From NCBI GenBank assembly GCA_017547805.1, contig JAFYOR010000022.1:1-64000 (forward strand): DNA of 64,000 nt. Reading direction: 5' to 3'. Under the pieces are notes generated by a model that did no database searches, was not told the DNA's origin, and saw nothing but the letters and a program-made list of their open reading frames with translations. Positions within the stretch are counted from its first letter, which is position 1, and each line of letters starts with the position of its first letter. This DNA comes from Clostridia bacterium. Its GTDB lineage: Bacteria > Bacillota > Clostridia > Christensenellales > Aristaeellaceae. This document shows, piece after piece, positions 34,324-44,788 of the stretch. The position numbers were made by a program, and so were the translations under genes.

Positions 34324-35955
34324 TCAGGGTCTGATCGTGATCGTGTGATGGAAGGGCGTATAATCGGTCAGGTACACCGTCGCCGCGCCGGGCGTCTTGG
34401 CCTCGCTGTCCTCCTTGCCTTCGGTGAAGTGATGCACGCCGAACGCCGGACCGATCTGCATCGACGTTTCATCGTTCATCGCCTCAAAGAAGGAATCGCG
34501 CAGGACGAGCACCTCGTCTCCGTGCACAGGCATGGTCATGTGCTCGTTGGCGATGCGGTTGATGCCGTTGAACGCCAGCTCCACGCGCCACGGCGCGCCG
34601 ACGACGCCCGAAGTCTTCATCTCAACCTCCAGCCCTTCGTCCCCTTCGCGGATCGTCACGTCGATGTCCATATCCGGGCCGAGCTTCTTCTTTCTGGCGG
34701 CGTTGTCCATCTGCCACCAGTCGCTCGTTTCCGGCTTCTCCTCAAAGGGCAGGTAATACCAGCCGCGCATCGTCTGATGCAGATGGAAGCCGTCTTCATC
34801 CTGCGTCATGGTTTCCGCCTTGAAGGCGCGATGCTCGCAGAAGCTGCCGCCGATCTTGACCGCCAGCTTGATGGACCCGTTATGCACCCAGAGGAAGTTT
34901 GACTTGCCGCGCATAACGGTGTAGGTGTACTTACCGCGGCGCACGCGCGCGATGCCGGAATCGGCGTAGAACGCGCTAAAGCGCTGCGGCGTGCCGCTCT
35001 CCCCGTATTCCGCCGCTTTCAGCGCGGGATTGAGCATCAGGTCGATGAGCACGTCCGGCCCGGGAATGCCCTTGTCGTCGATGATGTCAAAAATGTGGTT
35101 GGCCATCGCAAGGAATTCCGGAATCTGATGCTTCACGCCCATGGACAGGTACTCGATGTAGTACGCATCCGGATACACAAGACGGTCCTTGTCAAAGCGC
35201 GTGGAATTGGCGGTAAACACGCTGTCGTCCGGCTCCCAGTAGGTCAGCATCATGCGCAGATTGCGGATGACATGCGCCTCATACGCCGGATCGTCCAGCG
35301 CATCGGCCAGCAGGAGCATCGCGTCATTGTTGACGGAATTGTAGTTGCCGGCGGATTTTTCGGCATATTCGCCGTCCTGATTACAGTCAATGCCCTCTCT
35401 CAGATAAATGTCCGCCGCCTTCACGAGGTCGTCTTCATCAAACATTTTCCCGCAGATCGCCAGCGCGGAGGCGATTGCCCAGCGGTGATTGGGCGTATGG
35501 AAGCCGCCCTCCAGCAGCCCGCGCGCGCCCATGTGGATGATCCTTTCAAGCCGTGCCTTAAGCAGCGCCTCGTTTTCATCAAGCGTTTCCTGCGCCATCA
35601 GATAGCGCAGGTGCGGAATGATCTTCCAGATGCAGAAAGCCGTGTCCGGCGCGGAGAAGAAATTACAGGTTACATAATCAAACAGGCCGTTCTCGTGCTG
35701 CACGCGATCAACGTAGTCAAGACCCAGCAGCGCACGCTCAAGAATCAGCGCGTCGTGATAATACCGGCTGTCCCGGTTGAGATACGCGGAAATCATGGAC
35801 GCCGCGCGGTAAATCGCAAACTTCGCCTGATAGACGCCGTCCGGCTGGGTGAACGCGCCGTAATACGGACTGCCCTTTTCAAGGTTCTGGATGACGAGCG
35901 AACGAGCGACGCTCTTTTCCGTATCCTGAAGGATTTTCTCGTAATGCTTTTGCAT
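34324..35955 (-). CDS. Cytoplasmic toroid plus beta-sandwich protein, probable polysaccharide lyase or glycan-active enzyme
   Basis: 543 residues without a signal peptide. The first ~330 residues look like an alpha-helical toroid. The rest is beta-rich (GKYTYTVMRGKSNFLWVHNG onward), the architecture of heparinase/alginate-type lyases. Candidate active-site stretches are GFHTPNHRW (His, Asn), AGNYNSVNND and VYPDAYYIEY. I do not recognise a named family. It lies 15 bp after the GH38 gene in the glycan locus, so it probably acts on imported oligosaccharides. Lyase chemistry is inference from fold pattern and from the GH105 neighbour, which acts on lyase products. Confidence 0.6.
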   Translation of the reverse strand: MQKHYEKILQDTEKSVARSLVIQNLEKGSPYYGAFTQPDGVYQAKFAIYRAASMISAYLNRDSRYYHDALILERALLGLDYVDRVQHENGLFDYVTCNFFSAPDTAFCIWKIIPHLRYLMAQETLDENEALLKARLERIIHMGARGLLEGGFHTPNHRWAIASALAICGKMFDEDDLVKAADIYLREGIDCNQDGEYAEKSAGNYNSVNNDAMLLLADALDDPAYEAHVIRNLRMMLTYWEPDDSVFTANSTRFDKDRLVYPDAYYIEYLSMGVKHQIPEFLAMANHIFDIIDDKGIPGPDVLIDLMLNPALKAAEYGESGTPQRFSAFYADSGIARVRRGKYTYTVMRGKSNFLWVHNGSIKLAVKIGGSFCEHRAFKAETMTQDEDGFHLHQTMRGWYYLPFEEKPETSDWWQMDNAARKKKLGPDMDIDVTIREGDEGLEVEMKTSGVVGAPWRVELAFNGINRIANEHMTMPVHGDEVLVLRDSFFEAMNDETSMQIGPAFGVHHFTEGKEDSEAKTPGAATVYLTDYTPFHHTITIRP

Positions 35956-35970
35956 AAATCTTCTCCTTCG

Positions 35971-38856
35971 TCATTCTTCCCGCAGCGTAAGCAGGAAGGT
36001 CTTGATTTCAAATGGATCAAAGTGTATCCGCCGGGGACATTCGATGGCTTTCGCCTGCGCTTCCAGCATATCCGTCTCATGCGCCGCGACGATGCCTTCG
36101 TGAAGCGTCACAGCGGTATCCGTCGGCTTGCCCATCGCCTCATACGCGCGAACGAGCAGCGCATTTTTTTGCGTTTCCGATACGCGGACCGCCGAAACGA
36201 CGATGTTCTTTTCCTCCGGCAAAAGCAGCGCTTCGCCGCCCGTCGTGCGGGAAAGGTCCGCCTCTCCGTTCAGCGCCGCCGCCTCATCGAGAATATCGCT
36301 GCCTTCCAACGTCCCGGCGAAGGGGTACAGCGCATAGGTCATCGTCTGCACGCCCCTGTCGGCGTGCATATCCGGCATGGTCGGCGCGCGCAGCAACGTC
36401 AGGCGAATCTCGTTTTCCCGTACGCTTACGCCGTACTTGCCGTCGTTGAGCACAGCCGCGCCGCCCGCCGGATCGCACAGCGCCGTATAGCGATGATTGC
36501 AGACCTCGTATTGATCCTTGTCATGCTGCCTTGAGCGGTGCGTCGGGCGCTTTACATAGCCAAACTGCGTCTCAAACACCGCGTCGTCCGCCAGCACAGC
36601 AAGCGGGAACGCCGCTTTGAGCAGCTTGTGCTTCTCCTGCCAGTCGATTTCCGTCTCAAAGTCGACGCGCTGCGCATCGTGCGCAAGGAGGATCGTCTGC
36701 ACAAACTGCGAATCATGCAGCCTGCCCGTCACGCGCAGCGCAGCGCCGCGCGGATCCTGCGTAACGACCACGCTGAACGCATCATCCAGCGCAACCGGCA
36801 TGCTTTCCGCCATTGAGCCGATTTCCCATGCGTCATAGCAGGTATTGACGTCCTTGAGCATCACAAACCGGTTGCCCGCGCCCGCCATGTATTCCCGTGT
36901 TTCTCCCGCGCGGCGCAGGCTCACCACCTCGCCGCGGCGATTGACGCGCAGCGTCAGGCGCGCATTTTCCAGCACGAAACCGTCCTCCGTCTCCCTTGCA
37001 AAAGCAGCGCCAACGGGCGCATGCGCCGGCAGGCCGCTCCTGCCCATCTCTTCAAGCAGCGCATGGCATCCGGCGATCACACCGCCAAGCTCCTCCTCCG
37101 CGCGCTCATGCACGCGCGCAATGGACGTGCCCGGCGCGATGTCGTGGAAGGTGTTAAACAGCAGCGTGTTTTCCAGCGCGTCCGCTTTTTCCTTCCAGCT
37201 CTCTATCAGCGCTTCGCCTTTAAGCAGCCGGCTGGAAAATGCATGGTGAAGCGTACGCAGCGCGTTTTCTGCCCGGCGGATGCCGCGCTTGGTCTTTGTC
37301 TGCGCAGTCAGCGTGCCGCGATGCCATGCAAGATACAGCTCGCCCCGGTAAATGTTTTCCGTATTCTGCACGCTTTCGCGCTCAAAATAGCGCACCGGGT
37401 TTTCCATCCGGCAGCGCGGCGCGCCTTCCAGATCCGCGCAGCGGCGCGCAATCTCGATCATCTGCCGCGTCGGTCCGCCGCCGCCGTCACCAAAGCCGAA
37501 GGGATACAGCAGGCCGTCGATGCCCTCCTGCTGAATGCGATCCTCCTCCCAGCGCGTGATCAGTTCGCCGGAATCGAAGTTCGCGTTGTTTTTCTTGAAG
37601 AGATGCGAGAGCACGCGGCTGCCGTCGATGCCCTCCCACCAGAAGACGTTATACGGGAAGGGATCCGCCTCCGGATCCTGACGCACCAGCTTCTGCGTGG
37701 CAAAGTACCTGACGCCGCATTTTCTCATGATCTGCGGCAGCTGCGCGCAAAAACCGAACGTATCCGGCATCCACGCCAGCACGCTGTCAACGCCGAGATT
37801 CTCCTTAAACCAGCGTCTGCCCAGCACAAACTGGCGGATCAGGCTTTCGCCGCAGGGGATATTCGTGTCGCTTTCCACAAACAGCGCGCCCTCGGGATAA
37901 AACGCGCCCTGCGCTGCCCTTTCCTGCACGCGCGCCCAGACATGCGGATAATGCGCCTTCAGCGTTTCAAGAATCGGCGGCTCGCACAGCAGGAAGCGAT
38001 AGTCTTCGTATTCCTCCATCAGCGCCAGCTGGTTGGCATACGTCCGCGCGCATTTTCGCGTCGTTTCCTCCACCGGCCACAGCCACGCCAGATCCAGATG
38101 CGACTGACCGAAGATCGTGTATTCCGGCGCGGTCGAGCCGTTTTGGCACGCCAGCGCCGGGGCAAGCGCCCTGCGCGCGGCTTCAACGCTCGCCGTCATC
38201 TCCTCACGCGGCAGCTCAAAATCCGCAATCCGCGTAAACTCCTTGAGCGCATGGACGATCTTCATCGTGCGCAGGCTCTTTTCCGGCAGCTTTTTGACCA
38301 GACTGTAGAGTGTCAGGTAATCCATCTGCGCCTGAAAGACCGACTCGTTCCACACGCCGACAAAGCTTTCGCACACGGTCTGCTGCTTTTGCGGCGGCTC
38401 AGGAACGGGCACCTCCCACGGCGCGACAGGTCCCGCGCCCTCGTTGCGCACGCCGTGCCCTGCGTAGCACTCGGCAAGGATATCATAGCGTTCCCCTGCC
38501 TTGGCGCAGCGCGTCAGCGTGATGTAACGATGCTTTTTATCGATTGCCCCGGCTTCCTCGCCGTTGACAAAGACGAGCATCTCCTCGCCCGCGCCGATAT
38601 GCAGCACAAGCCGTTCGCCGGCGAGCGCCTCCGGCACGGTGAACGCCGTCTTAAACCAGCCGTACGCCCACTTGGCCCCCCACTTCAGCCCCGGCGGCGC
38701 GGGAGCAAACGCTTCCTGTTCCGCGGCGAAAAGGGAAAGATGCGCCGTCGTTTCAAAATACGCCAAAGAGAGCGGCTGCACGCGATGAACCGTATGCTTA
38801 TCAAATTGTTCCGCCCAGATTTTCAACCGGTCTTCCCATTGCCTGCCGATGTTCAT
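35971..38856 (-). CDS. Alpha-mannosidase, glycoside hydrolase family 38
   Basis: 961 residues, full length for bacterial GH38. The metal site is GQSHLDLAWLWP (His253, Asp255), and the catalytic nucleophile Asp365 is in AWMPDTFGF. The GDGGGGPT loop and the central FHDIAPGTSI motif follow, then large beta-sandwich domains. An N-terminal galactose-binding-like domain spans about 40-150. There is no signal peptide, so it acts in the cytoplasm. ATG 38856 follows GGGAGGAG. It is expected to remove alpha-linked mannose from imported oligosaccharides. Confidence 0.92.
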   Translation of the reverse strand: MNIGRQWEDRLKIWAEQFDKHTVHRVQPLSLAYFETTAHLSLFAAEQEAFAPAPPGLKWGAKWAYGWFKTAFTVPEALAGERLVLHIGAGEEMLVFVNGEEAGAIDKKHRYITLTRCAKAGERYDILAECYAGHGVRNEGAGPVAPWEVPVPEPPQKQQTVCESFVGVWNESVFQAQMDYLTLYSLVKKLPEKSLRTMKIVHALKEFTRIADFELPREEMTASVEAARRALAPALACQNGSTAPEYTIFGQSHLDLAWLWPVEETTRKCARTYANQLALMEEYEDYRFLLCEPPILETLKAHYPHVWARVQERAAQGAFYPEGALFVESDTNIPCGESLIRQFVLGRRWFKENLGVDSVLAWMPDTFGFCAQLPQIMRKCGVRYFATQKLVRQDPEADPFPYNVFWWEGIDGSRVLSHLFKKNNANFDSGELITRWEEDRIQQEGIDGLLYPFGFGDGGGGPTRQMIEIARRCADLEGAPRCRMENPVRYFERESVQNTENIYRGELYLAWHRGTLTAQTKTKRGIRRAENALRTLHHAFSSRLLKGEALIESWKEKADALENTLLFNTFHDIAPGTSIARVHERAEEELGGVIAGCHALLEEMGRSGLPAHAPVGAAFARETEDGFVLENARLTLRVNRRGEVVSLRRAGETREYMAGAGNRFVMLKDVNTCYDAWEIGSMAESMPVALDDAFSVVVTQDPRGAALRVTGRLHDSQFVQTILLAHDAQRVDFETEIDWQEKHKLLKAAFPLAVLADDAVFETQFGYVKRPTHRSRQHDKDQYEVCNHRYTALCDPAGGAAVLNDGKYGVSVRENEIRLTLLRAPTMPDMHADRGVQTMTYALYPFAGTLEGSDILDEAAALNGEADLSRTTGGEALLLPEEKNIVVSAVRVSETQKNALLVRAYEAMGKPTDTAVTLHEGIVAAHETDMLEAQAKAIECPRRIHFDPFEIKTFLLTLREE

Positions 38857-38932
38857 CGCCTTCTGCTCCTCCCGTAAATATCGCATCATGACGAAAAACG
38901 AGGCTTTTGAGCCCCGCTTTTCTTTCCATTCC

Positions 38933-40027
38933 TCATTTCAGGCACTCGCTCAAAAACAGCATTGCAAGCGCCTGTCCATAGGGCATGGGTTTAATTTCGA
39001 TTTTCTTGTAAAAATCCCTGCTTTCGCGCCCCATCGGCGTGCCGTAGGATACCTGAGAAACCACGCCGTCCTGACCGATATAGGAAAGAATCGGATCAAG
39101 CGCCCTGAGCGCCGTCTCCTCATACTCCGGCGCGATCAGCCCCATGCGCACCGCGCGCAGAAGACCATAGCCAAAGCCGCAGGTCGCGCTGGATTCCACA
39201 TAGCTGGTCGGATCGTCAAGGAGCGTATGCCACATGCCGCTCTCGCTCTGGCAGCGCGCAAGGCTCTTCGCCTGCCTGCGCAGCGCCGCGACCAGCTCTG
39301 CCTTGACCGACTCGTCAACGCTTACCATGTCGATGAATTCCGGAATGGCGATCGTCACCCAGCAGTTGCCGCGTCCCCAGAACGCCCCGGCAAAATTGTG
39401 CTGCCCGTTAAACGTCCAGCCGTGATACCACAGTCCGGTTTCCTTGTCGGCAAGGTATTTGATGTGCAGAAGGAACTGGCGCTGCGCTTCCTGGATATAT
39501 TCGCGCTTGCCTTCAATGCGGCCCATGTTCGCAAGGAACAAAACCGTCATAAACAGCGTATCGTCCCACAGCTCCTGATCGTTGAGCGTATCGGACGTCA
39601 TGTGCTGGAAGCCGCCCTCCTGCGTGCGGGGAAAGCGTTCCATGATCCATGCCGCCGTCTCGCGGCAGGGCGCAAGGTATTCTTCTTTCCGCAGATACTC
39701 CCCGACGAAGCTCAGCGTCAGGAACGGCGTGACGGTATTGACATTGACCGCAGGAAAGCCGATCTCCAGCTGCTGGTCAAAATAGCGCGTGAAGATCTCC
39801 ATGTACTTGTGATCCTGCGTCTGTTCAAACAGCTTCCACAGGCCGTAAAGCCCCACGCCCTGCGTCCATTCCCAGTGCTGGTAGCGGCGGATATCGTCGC
39901 CGGCGAGGTTCCTGTCCTTCATGTTCTCAAGAAAAATCTCATCGTCCTCATACAGGATCGGCGTGAACGCACCGATGAGATTCCCGAGCTTTTCTCTGAT
40001 GATCGCCTTGTGAGCAGTCCTTTCCAT
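38933..40027 (-). CDS. Unsaturated uronyl hydrolase, glycoside hydrolase family 105 (or 88)
   Basis: 364 residues, (alpha/alpha)6 barrel. The catalytic aspartate region is ELWDDTLFM (Asp155/Asp156), and the WGRGN motif is at 217-221. GH105/GH88 enzymes hydrate and remove the 4,5-unsaturated uronic acid left by polysaccharide lyases. There is no signal peptide. ATG 40027 follows TGGAGGC, and the HAD gene stop codon is 13 bp upstream. Its presence implies that the imported glycan carries lyase-generated ends. Confidence 0.9.
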   Translation of the reverse strand: MERTAHKAIIREKLGNLIGAFTPILYEDDEIFLENMKDRNLAGDDIRRYQHWEWTQGVGLYGLWKLFEQTQDHKYMEIFTRYFDQQLEIGFPAVNVNTVTPFLTLSFVGEYLRKEEYLAPCRETAAWIMERFPRTQEGGFQHMTSDTLNDQELWDDTLFMTVLFLANMGRIEGKREYIQEAQRQFLLHIKYLADKETGLWYHGWTFNGQHNFAGAFWGRGNCWVTIAIPEFIDMVSVDESVKAELVAALRRQAKSLARCQSESGMWHTLLDDPTSYVESSATCGFGYGLLRAVRMGLIAPEYEETALRALDPILSYIGQDGVVSQVSYGTPMGRESRDFYKKIEIKPMPYGQALAMLFLSECLK

Positions 40028-40040
40028 GGCCTGCCTCCAT

Positions 40041-40574
40041 TCATTCGTCGTTGAGCTTCGCTTCCAGCGCATGAATCAGCTCAAGCAGCTGCGCAGGGGT
40101 GGAAACTGTATAATCCGGCTGCCAGTCCGGCTCCTCCACGGTGTGAAAATATCGCGGCGACCAGTCAAGCCAGACGGAGATGAGCCCCTGCCTGTTCGCG
40201 CCGGCGACGTCCTTTTTCAGGTTGTTGCCAATCATGACGATGCGCTTTTTGTCCGCTTCGCCAAGCCCCAGCTTTTCATACGCCGTTTCAAACATCACCG
40301 CGGCAGGCTTTTGCTGTCCGACAACCTCGGAGACGACCCAAGCGTCAAAACAATAGCCCATGCCGTTCTCGCGGTAAACATTCTGGAAGGATTCCCACTC
40401 GCCGTCGGCGACAAGCGCGATGGTAAAGCCCTCGTCGTGGAGCGTTTTGAGCATCTCGCCCGCGCCGGGAATGAAATCCGCCCTGAGCACGATATCGCGT
40501 TCATCGCGGATCTGCGTCGCCTCGTCAATCAGCGTATCGCCGCTGTCGGTAAAGATAATCAGCTTCTTACTCAT
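40041..40574 (-). CDS. HAD superfamily hydrolase with altered motif I
   Basis: 177 residues, small for a HAD phosphatase. Motif I reads FTDSGDTLIDE: the nucleophile Asp10 is present, but the +2 acid/base Asp is replaced by Gly12 with Asp13 after it. Motif II (VADGE), a Lys in GQQKPAAVMF and motif III IGNNLKKDV follow. Such DxGD-type HADs exist, so activity is possible. It overlaps the OppF gene by 8 bp and may dephosphorylate a sugar phosphate of the pathway (inference). Confidence 0.8.
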   Translation of the reverse strand: MSKKLIIFTDSGDTLIDEATQIRDERDIVLRADFIPGAGEMLKTLHDEGFTIALVADGEWESFQNVYRENGMGYCFDAWVVSEVVGQQKPAAVMFETAYEKLGLGEADKKRIVMIGNNLKKDVAGANRQGLISVWLDWSPRYFHTVEEPDWQPDYTVSTPAQLLELIHALEAKLNDE

Positions 40575-41568
40575 AGGTAAACCCCCGCAGCGTCAGTTCC
40601 TGCGCCCTGTGGCAGGCGACGTAGTGTCCGGGCTCCAGCTCCTGATATTCCGGCACCTCGCGTTTGCACTTCTCCGTGCAGAAGCGGCAGCGCGTATGGA
40701 AATGGCAGCCGCTTGGCGGATTGGCCGGGTTGGGAATTTCGCCCTCCAGCGGAATGCGTTCGGACTTGACCGTCGGATCGGCAACCGGAACGGCGGAAAG
40801 CAGGCTCTCGGTATAGGGATGCATCGGATGGGAGAAGAGGCTGCGCGTTTCCGCAAATTCGACCATCTTGCCAAGGTACATGACGCCAACCTTGTCCGAG
40901 ATGTATTCAACGACCGACAGGTCATGGCTGATGAACAGATACGTCAGCCCAAGCTCCTTCTGAAGGTCATGCAGGAGGTTGATGACCTGCGCCTGAATCG
41001 AGACATCCAGCGCGGACACCGCCTCGTCGCACACGATCACGCGCGGGGAGATGACCAGCGCGCGGGCAATGCCGATGCGCTGGCGCTGACCGCCGGAAAA
41101 TGCATGCGGATAGCGCTTGAGGTATGTGGTGTTCAGGCCCACCTTTTCCGCAATTTCCATCACGCGCCGCTCGATTTCTTTCTTCGGCATCTTGGGAAAG
41201 TTGGCGACAAGCGGTTCCTTGATGATGTCGTAGACCGTCATGCGGGGATCCAGCGAAGAATACGGATCCTGGAAGATCATCTGAATCTCCTTGCGGTATT
41301 TCTTCATCGTCGCCTTGTCAATCTGCAGGAAATCGATCGTTTGCCCGTCCGCGGCGGTATACATCACCTTTCCTTCGCTGGGCTCATACGCACGCACGAT
41401 GCAGCGTCCCAGCGTCGTCTTGCCGCAGCCGGATTCGCCGACGATGCCGATCGTCTCGCCCTCCATGACGGGGAAGGAGACGTCCGTGACCGCCTTGACG
41501 ACGAGTCCCTTGGAGGCAAAGCGCATGTGCACATGCTGAATATCAAGAATCTGATCTCCCTTGCTCAT
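40567..41568 (-). CDS. Oligosaccharide/peptide ABC transporter ATP-binding protein, OppF type
   Basis: 333 residues. Walker A is [11 protein letters not shown], the signature [15 protein letters not shown], Walker [13 protein letters not shown] and the switch His FISHDLSV. The Opp-type C-terminal extension has a four-Cys cluster ([14 protein letters not shown]) typical of OppD/OppF iron-sulfur or zinc binding. The ATG at 41568 overlaps the OppD stop codon (ATGA). It works with OppD as the ATPase pair of the importer. Confidence 0.9.
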   Translation of the reverse strand: MSKGDQILDIQHVHMRFASKGLVVKAVTDVSFPVMEGETIGIVGESGCGKTTLGRCIVRAYEPSEGKVMYTAADGQTIDFLQIDKATMKKYRKEIQMIFQDPYSSLDPRMTVYDIIKEPLVANFPKMPKKEIERRVMEIAEKVGLNTTYLKRYPHAFSGGQRQRIGIARALVISPRVIVCDEAVSALDVSIQAQVINLLHDLQKELGLTYLFISHDLSVVEYISDKVGVMYLGKMVEFAETRSLFSHPMHPYTESLLSAVPVADPTVKSERIPLEGEIPNPANPPSGCHFHTRCRFCTEKCKREVPEYQELEPGHYVACHRAQELTLRGFTYE

Positions 41569-42596
41569 GCGTTCTCCTCCTTTCCCGCGTTCGGGCAGCC
41601 GGTGCAGGCAAAGCAGGCGATCTGATGCCCGCCGCCCACGTCGACCAGCTGCGGGTCGTATACGTTGCATACGCCCTCAATGCGCCTATGGCAGCGCTCG
41701 TAGAAGCCGCAGCCCGCCGGCAGGTTGAGCGCCAGCGGCACCGTGCCCTCGATGGAGAACAGGCGCTCCTGCGCCTTCGTGCCGATCTTGTGCACGGAGC
41801 CGATCAGACCCTGCGTGTAGGGATGCTGCGGGTTTTTGTAAATTTCAGTCGCCGGCGCGGTTTCCACAATCCTGCCCAGATACATGACCGCCACGCGGTC
41901 GCACATGCGCGCCACGGTGCCAAGGTCATGGGTGATAAACAGGATGGACATGCCAAAGTCCTTCTGCAGTTCCTTCATCAGCTCCAGAATCTGCGCCTGA
42001 ATCGTCACGTCCAGCGCGGTGGTCGGCTCGTCGGCGATGAGCAGCTTAGGATTGCACACCAGCGCCATGGCGATCAGCGCGCGCTGCAGCATGCCGCCGG
42101 AAAACTCGTGCGGGTACTGGTCATAGCGCTTTTCCGCGTTGGCGATGCCGACCTTTTTCATCACGCCCAGCGAAATTTCCTTCGCCTTCTTCTTGTCCTT
42201 GGTGATGTGCAGCAGCGTCGCCTCGTTGATCTGGTTGCCGATGGTATACATCGGGGAGAAGGCGACCATCGGCTCCTGAAAGATCATGGAAATCTGCTTG
42301 CCGCGGACGGAGCGGATTTCCTTGCCGCGCGGATTGAGGGACAGCAGGTTCACCCAGCCCAGATCGTCCGCGTCGAAGTTGATTTCGCCTTCGGCTTTGC
42401 ACTTCTTGTCGTTGATGCCCAGAATCGCCTTGCTCGTCAGGCTCTTGCCGCAGCCGGATTCGCCGACAAGGCCAAGCGTTTCGCCCCTGCGGATGTCAAA
42501 ATCCACGCCGCGCACGGCAGTGAGCGTGCCTTCGTCAATCCTGATGTTGACCTTGAGATCCTTGATTGAGAGGATGACGTCATTGGTTTTTTCCAT
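41565..42596 (-). CDS. Oligosaccharide/peptide ABC transporter ATP-binding protein, OppD type
   Basis: 343 residues. Walker [12 protein letters not shown], signature [15 protein letters not shown] (LSGGQ varied to FSGGM, usual in OppD) and Walker [14 protein letters not shown]-terminal cysteines occur in [15 protein letters not shown]. It is the partner of OppF in the importer encoded from 46.7 to 40.6 kb. The ligand is probably an oligosaccharide, judged by the glycosidases downstream. Confidence 0.9.
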   Translation of the reverse strand: MEKTNDVILSIKDLKVNIRIDEGTLTAVRGVDFDIRRGETLGLVGESGCGKSLTSKAILGINDKKCKAEGEINFDADDLGWVNLLSLNPRGKEIRSVRGKQISMIFQEPMVAFSPMYTIGNQINEATLLHITKDKKKAKEISLGVMKKVGIANAEKRYDQYPHEFSGGMLQRALIAMALVCNPKLLIADEPTTALDVTIQAQILELMKELQKDFGMSILFITHDLGTVARMCDRVAVMYLGRIVETAPATEIYKNPQHPYTQGLIGSVHKIGTKAQERLFSIEGTVPLALNLPAGCGFYERCHRRIEGVCNVYDPQLVDVGGGHQIACFACTGCPNAGKEENA

Positions 42597-42617
42597 TCAA
42601 GTACGCTCCTTTCTGCC

Positions 42618-43751
42618 TTATTTGTACGGGTCTGCGGCGTCACGCAGGCCGTCGCCCAGGAAGTTATACGCCAGCACCGTGATGATCACGAAAACCAGCG
42701 GGATCATCTTCCACGGGCACTGCGCGACGGAAACGAGATCCTCGGTTTCCTTGAGCAGCACGCCCCAGCTCGTCGCCGGCGCCTTCATGCCAAGGCCGAG
42801 ATAGCTCATGGACGTTTCGCCCAGAATCGAGCCCGGAATGCCGAGCGTGAGGTTGACGATCAGGTAGCTGAGGAAGCCCGGCACCAGATGCTTGATAATG
42901 ATCTTGAAATCGCTCACGCCGGCAAGCTTCGCCGCCATGACGAAATCCTCCTTGCGCAGGGCGATGAACTTGCCGCGCACCACGCGCGCAAGACCCGTCC
43001 AGCCGATGAAGGAAAGGATGATCGTGATGTAGAGGTACATCGCGGAAACGGAGATGCCCGGCGGAATCGCCGCGGACAGCGCCATCCACAGCGGGATGGA
43101 CGGGATCGCGGAGAGCACCTCGATGATGCGCTGAATGATGTTATCGACCATGCCGCCGAAGTAGCCCGAAATGCCGCCCAGCAGGATGCCCAGCACAAAG
43201 CTGATCGCCGCGGAGACAAACGGAATCGTCAGCGACACGCGCGCGCCGAAGAGGATACGCGAAAAGATGCAGGCGCCGGTGGAATCCGCGCCGAAGATGT
43301 TGACGCGCACGCTCCTGTCCACCTCGCCGGCCTCGTTGACCAGGCCGTAGAGATGCAGATTGCTGGGAATGAGGCCAAGCAGCTTATACTCCCCGCCTTC
43401 AACAAACAGATCGATGTAGTATTTTTCGCTCGTATCTTCGGTGATGATGACCGACCACGTTTTTTTGTCGTTGACCTTCTTGAGCTTGTAGACGTAGGGA
43501 CGGCTGAAATCGCCGTTTTCGTCCTCCCAGTAGATCTTCGTCGGCGCGGTATTCTTGTAAAGCGAGGAGAATTCCTCAAGCCCATAGGGCGCAATGAAAT
43601 CGGCAAACAGCGCGCCCAGATACAGCACCAGCAGCAGGCTCAAAGAAAACTGCGCCAGCTTGTGCTTTTGCAGCTTGCGCCACATCAGTACCCATTGGGA
43701 CGCCAGATAGTACGATTCGTCTTTTGCGGTTTTCTTTTTGAAGAATGCCAT
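42618..43751 (-). CDS. ABC transporter permease, OppC type, with an outer-face insertion
   Basis: 377 residues, about 80 longer than typical OppC. After the first membrane span (about 32-50) there is a roughly 90-residue polar segment (including YWEDENGDFSRPYVYKLKK) before the usual VNIFGADSTGACIFSRILFG motif and five further spans. The EAA loop is AAKLAGVSDFKIIIKHLVP. The start ATG 43751 follows AGGGGATGA, 4 bp after the OppB stop codon. The insertion may help capture large ligands (inference). Confidence 0.85.
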   Translation of the reverse strand: MAFFKKKTAKDESYYLASQWVLMWRKLQKHKLAQFSLSLLLVLYLGALFADFIAPYGLEEFSSLYKNTAPTKIYWEDENGDFSRPYVYKLKKVNDKKTWSVIITEDTSEKYYIDLFVEGGEYKLLGLIPSNLHLYGLVNEAGEVDRSVRVNIFGADSTGACIFSRILFGARVSLTIPFVSAAISFVLGILLGGISGYFGGMVDNIIQRIIEVLSAIPSIPLWMALSAAIPPGISVSAMYLYITIILSFIGWTGLARVVRGKFIALRKEDFVMAAKLAGVSDFKIIIKHLVPGFLSYLIVNLTLGIPGSILGETSMSYLGLGMKAPATSWGVLLKETEDLVSVAQCPWKMIPLVFVIITVLAYNFLGDGLRDAADPYK

Positions 43752-43755
43752 CTGC

Positions 43756-44751
43756 TCATCCCCTTTCCGAGAATCTGATGCGCGGATCCAGCCACGCCAG
43801 CGCGATATCCGAAAGCAGCGTGCCCACCAGAACAAGCACCGCCTGAATCAGCACGATCGTGCCGGCAAGATACATGTCCTGCGACTTGAGCGCGGTCAAA
43901 AGCACCGGACCCTGAATCGCCAGATTCATGACGATCGCGGACACCGTGGAGCCGGAGAAAATCGTGCGCAGCGAGCCTGCCATGCCGGATACAACCGGGT
44001 TGAGCGCCGCGCGCAGGCAGTACTTATAGGTGATCGTTGCCTCGCTGCAGCCCTTGGCGCGCGCGGTGAGGGTATACTGCCTCGCCTGCTCGTCAAGCAT
44101 CTGCGCGCGCACGGTGCGGATGATGCCGCAGGTGCCGGAGGTGCCGATAACGATCAGCGGGATCGCGCAGCGGCCAAGGAACTCCGGCACATACTCCCAG
44201 CGCATGCCGTTTTGCAGCATCTCGGTGGAAAAGAGGCCCAGATACACGTTGCCGGTCTTCACATAGATGTAGTACATGATGATGATCGCCAGCAGGAAAT
44301 TGGGCGTCGCCGTGCCGATGAAGCCGAAGAACGACCAGATGTAGTCGCCCGCGCTGTACTGATGATTCGCGCAGTAAATGCCGATGGGCAGGGAAACGGC
44401 GTACTGGAAGACGAGGATGATGAAGGATACCGCCAGCGTCAGATACAGCCTGTCCATGATGACGCTCCACACGTCGCGTCCATACTCAAAGGAGTAGCCA
44501 AAGTCGCCGTGCAGCACGATGTCCTTGATCCAGTTGATATACTGAACGACCCATGAGTCATCCAGACCGAACTGCGCGCGCAGGTGCGCGATATCTTCCG
44601 CCGTGAAGACCTCGCCCTCGGCGCTCATCGCCGCCACGTAGGAGGTGACGTAATCGCCCGGGGGCAGCTGGATGATGAAGAAAATGACAAAGGAAATGAT
44701 GATCAGCGTGGGAATAAAGAGAAGGATTCTCTTCAGAACGTAATTGCGCAT
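43756..44751 (-). CDS. ABC transporter permease, OppB type
   Basis: 331 residues with six membrane spans, starting LKRILLFIPTLIIISFVIFF as OppB/DppB proteins do. The EAA loop is TARAKGCSEATITYKYCLR. It forms the channel with the OppC-type subunit. A hairpin at 44789-44822 separates it from the binding-protein gene. Confidence 0.9.
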   Translation of the reverse strand: MRNYVLKRILLFIPTLIIISFVIFFIIQLPPGDYVTSYVAAMSAEGEVFTAEDIAHLRAQFGLDDSWVVQYINWIKDIVLHGDFGYSFEYGRDVWSVIMDRLYLTLAVSFIILVFQYAVSLPIGIYCANHQYSAGDYIWSFFGFIGTATPNFLLAIIIMYYIYVKTGNVYLGLFSTEMLQNGMRWEYVPEFLGRCAIPLIVIGTSGTCGIIRTVRAQMLDEQARQYTLTARAKGCSEATITYKYCLRAALNPVVSGMAGSLRTIFSGSTVSAIVMNLAIQGPVLLTALKSQDMYLAGTIVLIQAVLVLVGTLLSDIALAWLDPRIRFSERG

Positions 44752-44788
44752 GGAAACAGCGTCCTTTCAAGGGCCATGAAGAAGAAAT

